A stretch of 50,565 nucleotides of DNA from Paracoccaceae bacterium (GTDB taxonomy: Bacteria > Pseudomonadota > Alphaproteobacteria > Rhodobacterales > Rhodobacteraceae), in assembly GCA_020425125.1 (NCBI GenBank), contig JAGQRV010000011.1, positions 34,285 through 84,849 on the forward strand, read 5' to 3'. The stretch's first letter is position 1, and every line of letters begins with the position of its first letter. The notes beneath the pieces were generated by a model that did no database searches, was not told the origin of the DNA, and saw only the letters and a list, made by a program, of their open reading frames with translations. The position numbers and the translations under genes were made by a program. Below are positions 44,003 through 50,565 of the stretch, in pieces.

Positions 44003-44649
44003 CGGCCCTGCCGTTTCCCCTGGCACCCGAGCCCGACGAGACCGCGCGCGAGCGGGGAAGGCTTCTGTTCGCGGCTGAGACGACGTTCCTCAAGGGCGTG
44101 GTCGCAATGGACGGCCTGCCCCCGGCCGACCGCGTCGAGATCTGCTTCGCCGGGCGCTCGAATGTGGGCAAGTCGAGCCTGATCAACGCCCTGACCGGCC
44201 GTAGGGCACTGGCCCGGGCCTCGAACACGCCGGGACGGACGCAGGAAATCAACTACTTTGCCCGCGGTGACCTCTACCTTGTGGACCTGCCCGGCTATGG
44301 CTTCGCCGAAGCTCCCCTGAGCAAGGTCGAGGCATGGCAGCGCCTGCTGAAGGCCTATCTGGCCGGCCGCCCGACGCTCCGCCGCGCCTTCGTCCTGATC
44401 GACGCCCGGCATGGAATCAAGGCGGTGGACGACGACATCCTGACGCTTCTCGACAGCTCCGCGGTCCCGTTCCAGACCGTCCTGACCAAGGCCGACAAGT
44501 TGAAGGCGAAGGATCTCGACCGGACCCTCTCGCAGGTCCGCAGCGCGCTGGCCAGACACCCGGCCGCCTATCCCGAGCTTGTCGTGACCTCTTCCGAGAC
44601 CGGCGCGGGGATCCCGGCGCTACGAAGTCTCATCGCCGACATGCTCTGA
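43999..44649 (+). CDS. yihA: Ribosome biogenesis GTPase YihA/YsxC (EngB)
   Basis: A 216-residue TrmE-Era-EngA-like GTPase with G1 [19 protein letters not shown]2-region RTQEINYF, G3 [13 protein letters not shown]4 LTKADKLK and G5 TSSETGAG. It assists 50S assembly. The ATG at 43999 overlaps the CatB-like stop. The frame is open further upstream, but only the ATG gives the family length. Confidence 0.94.
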   Translation: MTALPFPLAPEPDETARERGRLLFAAETTFLKGVVAMDGLPPADRVEICFAGRSNVGKSSLINALTGRRALARASNTPGRTQEINYFARGDLYLVDLPGYGFAEAPLSKVEAWQRLLKAYLAGRPTLRRAFVLIDARHGIKAVDDDILTLLDSSAVPFQTVLTKADKLKAKDLDRTLSQVRSALARHPAAYPELVVTSSETGAGIPALRSLIADML

Positions 44650-44732
44650 TCGCGACCGCTTCGCATCGCGGGCACTTGGCACCCGGAGGCGCAGATTGTA
44701 ACACCGCCACGCGCAACCGGGAGGGACGATCC

Positions 44733-45599
44733 GTGACCGCCGAAACCGCCAGAACCCGCGACTGGATTGCCACCGCCCGGACCCTGTCCGAGGCCCTGCC
44801 CTATCTGCAGCGCTACGACGGCGCGACGGTCGTCATCAAGCTCGGCGGCCATGCCATGGGCAGTGACGACGCGATGCGGAGCTTCGCCCGCGACGTCGCG
44901 CTGATGAGCCAGGTCGGCGTCAACCCGGTGATCGTCCATGGCGGCGGTCCGGCGATCAACGAGATGCTCGGCAAGCTCGACATCAAATTCAGCTTCGTCA
45001 ACGGCAAGCGGGTCACCGATGCGGCGGTGATGGACGTGGTCGAGATGGTCCTGGGAGGGCTCATCAACAAACGCATCGTCGCGGCCATCAATGCCGAGGG
45101 CGGGCGCGCCGTCGGCTTGTCGGGCAAGGATGCCAACCTGATGGTCTGCACCCAGGCCGATCCCGCGCTTGGCTTCGTCGGCACGCCCGAGCGGGTCAAC
45201 ACCGACGTGCTGAAGACCCTGTTCGGGGCCCGGATGATCCCGGTGATCGCACCCCTCGGCGTCGGCGCGGGCGGGCAAAGCTACAATGTCAATGGCGACA
45301 CCGCCGCCGGGGCCGTCGCGGCCGCACTGCAGGCTCGGCGCCTGCTGCTGCTGACCGACGTCGCCGGCGTGAAGGACGCGGCCGGAACGGTGCAGACGGA
45401 ACTGACCGCAACCGAGATCCGGCGGATGGTCGAGGACGGCACGATCGCCGGCGGCATGATCCCGAAGACCGAAACCGCGCTCGCCGCACTCGACGCCGGC
45501 GTACGGGCAGCGGTGATCCTGGACGGCCGGGCCCCCAATGCCTGCCTGCTGGAGCTGTTCACGGACCACGGCGCCGGCACCATCATCCGGCTGGCGTGA
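44733..45599 (+). CDS. argB: Acetylglutamate kinase ArgB
   Basis: A 288-residue amino-acid kinase that phosphorylates N-acetylglutamate in arginine synthesis. Signature pieces are [48 protein letters not shown] and [15 protein letters not shown]. The start codon is GTG with GGGAGGGA ahead. Its stop overlaps the next gene as GTGA. Confidence 0.96.
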   Translation: MTAETARTRDWIATARTLSEALPYLQRYDGATVVIKLGGHAMGSDDAMRSFARDVALMSQVGVNPVIVHGGGPAINEMLGKLDIKFSFVNGKRVTDAAVMDVVEMVLGGLINKRIVAAINAEGGRAVGLSGKDANLMVCTQADPALGFVGTPERVNTDVLKTLFGARMIPVIAPLGVGAGGQSYNVNGDTAAGAVAAALQARRLLLLTDVAGVKDAAGTVQTELTATEIRRMVEDGTIAGGMIPKTETALAALDAGVRAAVILDGRAPNACLLELFTDHGAGTIIRLA

Positions 45600-46252
45600 C
45601 CCCCCTTCGGGCGCTGGCACGGACGTTGCGGGGCGAAGGGCTCGTGCCGGCGGCGATGCTGTCCGCCGGGCCGGACGATCCGGTTCCGGCAGGAACGCGG
45701 ACGCTTGCCCTGATTTCCCCGCGCGAGCCCGCGTTCTGGCCGCATTTCCGAGCCGCCCCCGAATTCTCGGACGGGCTGCCCGATCCGCTCGACCGCTGGT
45801 CGCGCCGGGTGATCGGAGCCGTGGCCGCCCGTCACGGCGCGGTCTCGCTCTTCCCCTTCGACGGCCCGCCCTATCTGCCATTTCAGGCCTGGGCGCTGCG
45901 CTCGGGCCGGATCTGGCGCTCGCCGACCGGACTTCTGGTCAGCCGCGGTTCCGGGCTTTACGTGTCGTTCCGGGGCGCGCTGGCCTTCCCCTGGGCCTTG
46001 ACCTTGCGTAGCGGCCGTGCCTCCCCGTGCGAAACCTGCCGCGCCCTGCCCTGCCTGAACGCCTGCCCGGTCGGCGCACTGACCGAAGCGGCGCCATATG
46101 ACGTCCCCGCCTGCCACGCGCATCTCGCCACGCCTGCCGGGCGCGATTGTCTCGATCAGGGCTGCGCGGTGCGCCGCGCCTGCCCCAGCGGCGCTCGCGC
46201 CCAAAGGGACCCCGCGCAATCCGCATTCCACATGAGGGCCTTCCAATCATGA
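45596..46252 (+). CDS. QueG-like 4Fe-4S protein, short form
   Basis: A 218-residue protein whose C-terminal half carries ferredoxin-like cysteines: [19 protein letters not shown] (CX2CX4CX3CP, with four residues in the second spacing instead of two) and [16 protein letters not shown]. The N-terminal half resembles the QueG-like/epoxyqueuosine-reductase-related small proteins but lacks the cobalamin-binding half of QueG. Its job is unknown; electron transfer or a radical reaction is an inference. It is translationally coupled to argB and to the following gene. Confidence 0.75.
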   Translation: MTPLRALARTLRGEGLVPAAMLSAGPDDPVPAGTRTLALISPREPAFWPHFRAAPEFSDGLPDPLDRWSRRVIGAVAARHGAVSLFPFDGPPYLPFQAWALRSGRIWRSPTGLLVSRGSGLYVSFRGALAFPWALTLRSGRASPCETCRALPCLNACPVGALTEAAPYDVPACHAHLATPAGRDCLDQGCAVRRACPSGARAQRDPAQSAFHMRAFQS

Positions 46253-46758
46253 CCCGCCGCCTCATCCTCCTGCGTCACGCGAAGTCAAGCTGGTCCGACA
46301 CCAGCATGCCCGACCACGACCGGGTGCTGAACGGACGCGGCCGCCGCGCCGCGACGGCGGTCGGCCGCTGGCTCGCAGAGAAGGGCTACAGGCCGGATCA
46401 GGTTCTCTGCTCGCCCGCGGTACGGACGCGCGAGACATGGCAGCGGATCTCCGACGAGCTTCCGGACGCCCCGCAGGCAACACTGATACCCGGGCTCTAC
46501 CTGGGCGAACCCGTGGATCTGTTCGATGCGCTGACCAAGGCAACCGGCCGGTGCGTCGCCCTGCTCGCCCACAATCCCGGCATCGGCGACTTCGCCGGCC
46601 GGATCCTCGCCGCCGCGCCGGACCATCCCGACTTTCGCCGCTACCCGACGCTCGCGACACTCGTGGCGGATTTTCCCATCGACGACTGGAGCGCGCTGGA
46701 ATTCGGCACCGGCCAGGCGGTCGACTTCGTGGTTCCACGCGCCCTGACCGACGGCTGA
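46249..46758 (+). CDS. SixA-like histidine phosphatase
   Basis: A 169-residue protein of the phosphoglycerate-mutase-like family with the RHG-type opening LILLRHAKSSWSD, DRVLNGRGRRAA, VLCSPAVRTRET and LLAHNPGIGDFA (second catalytic His). This is the SixA/short-form pattern. The ATG overlaps the QueG-like stop. It converges with ATP12, with 25 bases between the stops and a small CTGAG/CTCAG hairpin at the junction. Confidence 0.88.
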   Translation: MTRRLILLRHAKSSWSDTSMPDHDRVLNGRGRRAATAVGRWLAEKGYRPDQVLCSPAVRTRETWQRISDELPDAPQATLIPGLYLGEPVDLFDALTKATGRCVALLAHNPGIGDFAGRILAAAPDHPDFRRYPTLATLVADFPIDDWSALEFGTGQAVDFVVPRALTDG

Positions 46759-46783
46759 CGGTCAATCCCGCAGGCTGAGAGGC

Positions 46784-47497
46784 TCAGTCGCCGTGGCGCA
46801 GCGCGTGAAACCGCGCCGCGTCCAGGAATGCCTCGGCCTTCAACGCAGCGGCCGCGGCAGCCTCTTCGTCCACGCCCCATAATTCCTGCTGCCAGTCCTC
46901 GTCGATCCGGGAGACGCGCCAGAGCGCCTCGTGCGGCTGGACCGCCTCGATCACCGCAAGCCCGATGACCAGCGACCCCGACAGCGCCACCAGTTCATGG
47001 AGCGCGGCAAGGTCCCAGGGATCGAGCGCATGGACCCGTGACGCCAGTGCGGCCAGCGCCGCGTCGGACTGGCGGATAAACATCACGCCGGTGCCAATCT
47101 TGAGCGGCGCGCCCAGGGACGTGGCCGCCCAGTCGACCAGCGGGTCCCACCCTTTCGCCTGCCGCTCCGCCAGCGCATCGGGCGCATCCGCGCGGTAGCA
47201 GACAAGGTCGCTTTCGCCATAGGCGGCAACGACCTCGGCAACCGCCCGCTGCTGGACGGCGACCGTATCGACGGCCGAATTGGCCAGCCGGGTGAGCGGC
47301 ATGGATCTGGGGTCGATCTTCTCGGCCTGCGCGTCCCATTCGGCACGGATCGCCTCGGCCAGCGCGCGGCTCGGCAGGGTCAGCGGTGCCTTGGCGGGGG
47401 TCCGCAATCCCCGGCCGTCGAGCCGCAGCTCGAACCCCCCGGGCGTGGCCACGACGTCGGATTCGCGCCAGAACCGCCGCGCCTTCCATTCAGGCAT
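46784..47497 (-). CDS. ATP12-family F1-ATPase assembly chaperone
   Basis: A 237-residue alphaproteobacterial ATP12 protein: KARRFWRESDVV, FELRLDGRGLRTPAKAPLTL, AIRAEWDAQAEKIDPRSMPLTRLANSA and YGESDLVCYRAD. ATP12 binds the alpha subunit during F1 assembly in mitochondria; the bacterial protein is presumed to do the same. It overlaps the HAD gene by 8 bases and is the last gene of the minus-strand operon. Confidence 0.9.
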   Translation of the reverse strand: MPEWKARRFWRESDVVATPGGFELRLDGRGLRTPAKAPLTLPSRALAEAIRAEWDAQAEKIDPRSMPLTRLANSAVDTVAVQQRAVAEVVAAYGESDLVCYRADAPDALAERQAKGWDPLVDWAATSLGAPLKIGTGVMFIRQSDAALAALASRVHALDPWDLAALHELVALSGSLVIGLAVIEAVQPHEALWRVSRIDEDWQQELWGVDEEAAAAAALKAEAFLDAARFHALRHGD

Positions 47498-48176
47498 CGT
47501 CGAGCCTCAGCATTTGCGTGACGGCTCCTGCCAGCGCCGCCATGTCATGTACCACCATGTCGGGCGCCGCGGCCACAAGCCGGTCCACCGGATGGTAGCC
47601 CCAGCTGACCGCAATCGTCGCCACATCCGCCGCCTGCGCCATGGCCATGTCGAAGCCGGTATCCCCGATCATCACTGCGTCACCCGGTCCGCAACCCGCC
47701 GCATCGAGCGCGGCCAGGACCATCGCAGGATGCGGCTTCGACGGGTGATCGTCCGCAACCTGGGTCGTCACGAAACGCGACGTCAGCCCATGCAGGTCGA
47801 GCACCCGGTCAAGCCCCCGCCGCGACTTGCCGGTGGCGATGCCGAGAAGCAGGCGTTCGTGCCGGGCGAGGACATCGAGCATCTCAACGGTCCCCGGATA
47901 GAGCGGGGACGCCGCCGCGCCCTGCAGATCGGCCAGCGCCGCGAAGGCATCCTTGTAGGCCGCGACCGCCTTCGCCAGTGTCGGCTCGTCGAAATCGGGC
48001 GCCAGTGTTGCAATGGCGTTCGGCAGCGACAGGCCCACCACCGCGCGGATTTCGGCCCGACCAGGCGGTTCGAGTCCCAGCGCGGCGAAGGCCTCGGCCA
48101 TTGCCGCGTTGATGTGCCCTTGCGAGTCGATCAGGGTTCCGTCGACATCGAAGATCGCCAGCTTCAGTCCGGTCAT
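47490..48176 (-). CDS. HAD-IA phosphatase (phosphoglycolate-phosphatase-like)
   Basis: A 228-residue cytoplasmic HAD: motif I AIFDVDGTLIDS, motif II GIATGKSRRGLDR, motif III KPHPAMV and motif IV MIGDTGFDMAMAQAAD. The Lys of motif III and the cap between motifs I and II fit the Gph subclass. The start ATG at 48176 overlaps the pseudouridine-synthase stop. Confidence 0.88.
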   Translation of the reverse strand: MTGLKLAIFDVDGTLIDSQGHINAAMAEAFAALGLEPPGRAEIRAVVGLSLPNAIATLAPDFDEPTLAKAVAAYKDAFAALADLQGAAASPLYPGTVEMLDVLARHERLLLGIATGKSRRGLDRVLDLHGLTSRFVTTQVADDHPSKPHPAMVLAALDAAGCGPGDAVMIGDTGFDMAMAQAADVATIAVSWGYHPVDRLVAAAPDMVVHDMAALAGAVTQMLRLDDA

Positions 48177-49219
48177 GCCTCCTCCGCGAACGGATCCGCC
48201 GGGACGTCCGCAACCCGCCAGTCGAACGCCTGCCAGGTCCGTTGCATGTGCGGCGGCAGAGGCGCGGTAAGCGTCAGCCGTGCACCGGTGACCGGATGCG
48301 CAAGCGTAATCTGCCGGGCATGAAGGTGCAGCTTGCGGCTGATCTCGCCGCCCAGTTGCGCGCCCCAGCCGTCGCCGGGATTGTCCTGCCCCGACCCGCC
48401 ATACTTGCCATCGCCGACGATCGGATGCCCGATCTCGGCCATATGGGCGCGCAGCTGATGGGTGCGCCCGGTGACCGGTACCAGCGCGACCCAGGCGCAT
48501 CGTCCGCCGAGCGCCGACAGGACGGCATAATCGGTGACGGCACGCTTCGCATCCGGGGTTTCGTCGACCAGGTCGGGATGGATGCAGCGCATCTTCTCCG
48601 CCTCGCCGCGCGCGCCGTGCCCCGGCGCCTTCACGAGACCATAGCGGATCGTCCCCATCGCGGGATGCGGCACCCCGGCCACCGCCGCCCAGTAGAGCTT
48701 GCGGGTATCGCGGGCGCTGAAGGCGCGGGTCAGCGCCGCCGCCACGGCCCGGCTGCGGGCGAGCAGAAGCACGCCGGACGTGTCGCGGTCCAGACGATGC
48801 ACCAGCCGGGGCTTCTCGCCGGCGTCGAAGCACAGCGCCTCGGCCAGCCCGTCGACATGCCGCGTCTGTCCGGTTCCACCTTGCGTCGGCAGGCCCGGCG
48901 GCTTGTTGATCGCCAGAAGATGGTCATCGCGGTAGAGCACGGCCGCGCGCATCATCGCGGCATCGGCATCGCTGATCGCCGTTGCCTCGCGCGCCCGCTC
49001 GGGCGCCGGTTGATCCGGCAGCGGCGGCACCCGGATGCTCTGGCCCGGGCCGACACGGCTTGCCGCCCTTGCCCGCGCGCCATCGACGCGGATCTCGCCC
49101 TTGCGGCACATTTTCTCGATCCGACCCTGCGGAACATGGGGAAAGCGCCTGCGGAACCAGCGGTCAAGCCGCTGCTCGCCCTCCTCCGGCGTCACCGTCA
49201 GGGTCTGGACGCCGCTCAT
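48173..49219 (-). CDS. RluC/RluD-family pseudouridine synthase
   Basis: A 348-residue protein with an N-terminal S4 RNA-binding domain (RIEKMCRKGEIRVDGARA) and the synthase core containing LLAINKPPGLPTQGG and the catalytic HRLDRDTSGVLLLARS. VTGRTHQLRAHMAEIGHPIVGD follows. RluC modifies several uridines in 23S rRNA; the exact sites are not deducible. The ATG at 49219 overlaps the crcB stop. Confidence 0.92.
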   Translation of the reverse strand: MSGVQTLTVTPEEGEQRLDRWFRRRFPHVPQGRIEKMCRKGEIRVDGARARAASRVGPGQSIRVPPLPDQPAPERAREATAISDADAAMMRAAVLYRDDHLLAINKPPGLPTQGGTGQTRHVDGLAEALCFDAGEKPRLVHRLDRDTSGVLLLARSRAVAAALTRAFSARDTRKLYWAAVAGVPHPAMGTIRYGLVKAPGHGARGEAEKMRCIHPDLVDETPDAKRAVTDYAVLSALGGRCAWVALVPVTGRTHQLRAHMAEIGHPIVGDGKYGGSGQDNPGDGWGAQLGGEISRKLHLHARQITLAHPVTGARLTLTAPLPPHMQRTWQAFDWRVADVPADPFAEEA

Positions 49220-49596
49220 GGAAAGGCCGCGCGCGCCAGCGCGATTCCGCCGAAAAGCGCGCCCAGGGACAGCCCGACCGACAGCACGACGTAGAGCGCC
49301 GCCAGCCCGGTCTCGCCTCGCTCGATCAGCGTGATCGTCTCGAGCGAAAAGCTCGAGAAGGTGGTGAAGCCGCCAAGAAAACCCACCGCGACCAGTGCGT
49401 TGAACTGGGTCAGGTTGGTACGGACAAGGATGATCGTGATGACCCCCATCAGGAACGAGCCGAGGACGTTCACGGTGATGATGCCCAGCGGGAATTTGCC
49501 CATCCCGAAGTTCCGGGCGATGACAACACCGGTCAGATAGCGCGACGATGCGCCAAGGGCGCCCCCGAGGGCGACTTGTACAAGCGTGGTGATCAT
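49216..49596 (-). CDS. crcB: Fluoride efflux channel CrcB/Fluc
   Basis: A 126-residue four-helix membrane protein. The Fluc signature is present: GGALGASSRYL, VNVLGSFLMG and GFLGGFTTFSSFSLE. It works as an antiparallel dimer to expel fluoride. The 30 bases between the rarA stop and the ATG are too short for a fluoride riboswitch, so expression probably follows the operon. Confidence 0.93.
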   Translation of the reverse strand: MITTLVQVALGGALGASSRYLTGVVIARNFGMGKFPLGIITVNVLGSFLMGVITIILVRTNLTQFNALVAVGFLGGFTTFSSFSLETITLIERGETGLAALYVVLSVGLSLGALFGGIALARAAFP

Positions 49597-49626
49597 GCCC
49601 CTCTCTCTGAACTGCGCCGCGGCTTG

Positions 49627-50565
49627 TCAACTGCCCAGGCGCTTTGCCCGGAGCTTCGTGAAATAGGACAACCGCTTGCCCAATTCGCGTTCAAAGCCAC
49701 GTTCGACCGGCGCATAGAAGGCCGTTCGCACCATGCCGTCCGGGAAATAGTCCTGCCCCGAGAAGGCATCCTCGGCATCGTGGTCATAGGCATACCCCGC
49801 GCCATAGCCCTGGTCCTTCATCAGCCGGGTCGGCGCGTTCAGGATATGCTTCGGCGGCGGCGCGGAGCCCGACGCCTTCGCCGCGGACCGGGACGCCTTG
49901 TAGGCAAGGTATCCGGCGTTCGATTTCGGCGCCAGGGCGAGGTAGATCACCGCCTGGGCCAGCGCCAGTTCGCCCTCGGGCGACCCCAGCCGCTCGTAGA
50001 CCTGCCAGGCGTCGAGGCAGAGACCCTGCGCCTCGGGGTCGGCAAGCCCGATATCCTCGATCGCCATCCGGGTGATCCGGCGCGCCAGGAACCGCGGATC
50101 CTCGCCCCCTTCCAGCATCCGCCCCAGCCAGTAAAGCGCCGCATCCGGATCCGACCCGCGCACCGATTTGTGAAGCGCCGAGATCAGGTTGTAATGCCCG
50201 TCTCCGGACTTGTCATATTGTGCTGCCCGGCGCATCAGCCGCGCCGCCAGCGCCTGCGCGTCGACCGCCCCGTCGAGTCGCCAGCCCTGCACCGTCTCAA
50301 CCAGGTTCAGAAGCGCCCTCCCGTCCCCGTCCGCCATGGCGATCAGCGCCGCGCGGGCCTCGGCCGTCAGCGGCAGCGGATGGCCGGTCAGGTCTTCGGC
50401 CCGCGCTGCCAGCGTTTCCAGGGCGGCAGCGTCCAGCCGCTGCAGCACGACGACCTGCGACCGGCTCAGAAGCGCTGCGTTCAGCTCGAACGACGGGTTC
50501 TCGGTTGTCGCCCCGACCAGCACGATGGAGCCGTCCTCCATATGCGGCAGGAATCCGTCCTGCTG
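49627..50565 (-). CDS. rarA: Replication-associated recombination protein A (RarA/MgsA), 5' part off the right edge
   Basis: The 312 visible codons carry the AAA+ sensor-1 region VGATTENPSFELNAALLSR, the lid, LLNLVETVQGW and the C-terminal domain AIEDIGLADPEAQGLCLDAW, NAPTRLMKDQGYGAGYAYDHD. RarA acts at stalled replication forks. The true start lies beyond the right end, and the Walker A and B motifs are not in the window. It is the first visible gene of the rarA-crcB-rluC-HAD-ATP12 operon. Confidence 0.94.
   Translation of the reverse strand, partial: QQDGFLPHMEDGSIVLVGATTENPSFELNAALLSRSQVVVLQRLDAAALETLAARAEDLTGHPLPLTAEARAALIAMADGDGRALLNLVETVQGWRLDGAVDAQALAARLMRRAAQYDKSGDGHYNLISALHKSVRGSDPDAALYWLGRMLEGGEDPRFLARRITRMAIEDIGLADPEAQGLCLDAWQVYERLGSPEGELALAQAVIYLALAPKSNAGYLAYKASRSAAKASGSAPPPKHILNAPTRLMKDQGYGAGYAYDHDAEDAFSGQDYFPDGMVRTAFYAPVERGFERELGKRLSYFTKLRAKRLGS

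Noticed and set aside
49597-49626. Fluoride riboswitch before crcB
   Set aside because: Only 30 bases separate the rarA stop from crcB, too short for the riboswitch.
1-50565. CRISPR arrays, prophage genes or antibiotic-resistance cassettes
   Set aside because: No regular repeat-spacer pattern, integrase, capsid or resistance gene was recognised. The CatB-like protein alone is not evidence of resistance.

Overview
The window is high-GC DNA from an alphaproteobacterium, most likely of the order Rhodobacterales (family Rhodobacteraceae). This rests on gene content and order: a MipZ division-site ATPase, a CtrA-like DNA-binding protein, an ATP12-type F1 assembly factor, the block ffh / chorismate mutase / rpsP / rimM / trmD / rplS / rpmE, the block rpmH / rnpA / yidD / yidC / MOSC / yihA / argB, and frequent 4-base ATGA or GTGA gene overlaps. 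I cannot name a genus. Reading frames longer than 100 codons occur on both strands over most genes because of the high GC content. I treated nearly all of them as shadows.

Layout. 1-3.9 kb: start of the ATP synthase operon (atpI, atpB running off the left edge), a secreted YceI-like protein, an ArsR and a LysR regulator, and a small winged-helix protein that looks like the DNA-binding half of CtrA without its receiver. 3.9-4.6 kb: a gene-free leader holding a nine-unit GC hexamer repeat with strong G-quadruplex potential. 4.6-10.3 kb: the ribosome and SRP operon, closed by a clear terminator. 10.4-14.3 kb: two DUF3604 genes side by side, the first decayed by four frameshifts and loss of two predicted metal ligands, the second intact. 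14.5-18.9 kb: mipZ, an AI-2E-family permease, an orphan TAXI binding protein, a GFA-family protein and a DUF2059 protein. 18.9-21.9 kb: a compact group (RibD-type reductase, SAM methyltransferase, non-canonical PTPS-like protein, BchC-like dehydrogenase) that looks like an uncharacterised pterin- or flavin-related pathway. 22-30.9 kb: a large MscS channel, an outer-membrane barrel protein, a secreted HAD phosphatase, two exported Cys-type arylsulfatases separated by hairpins, and a divergent Crp/Fnr-type regulator. 31.2-33.4 kb: TrkH, a dead IS3-family transposase remnant and tRNA-Arg(ACG). 33.4-37.0 kb: an orphan histidine kinase, and a disulfide oxidoreductase paired with a TVP38-family membrane protein. 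37.2-46.8 kb: rpmH, rnpA, yidD, ttcA, an EAL protein, yidC, MOSC, a CatB-like acetyltransferase, yihA, argB, a QueG-like ferredoxin and a SixA-like phosphatase. 46.8-50.6 kb (minus strand): rarA, crcB, an RluC-type pseudouridine synthase, a HAD phosphatase and ATP12, tightly packed as an operon.

How the genes work together. Most of the window is translation, protein export and membrane-insertion machinery (SRP, YidC/YidD, RNase P, ribosomal proteins, tRNA and rRNA modification). Set into it are accessory periplasmic functions: the sulfatases, the HAD phosphatase and the DUF3604 protein all carry export signals and conserved metal or ester-hydrolysis motifs, suggesting scavenging of sulfate or phosphate esters, probably under a Crp/Fnr-type regulator. 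The most promising leads for new biology are the PTPS-like/RibD-like/methyltransferase/dehydrogenase group, the receiverless CtrA-like protein, the G-rich repeat before ffh, and the DUF3604-sulfatase association.
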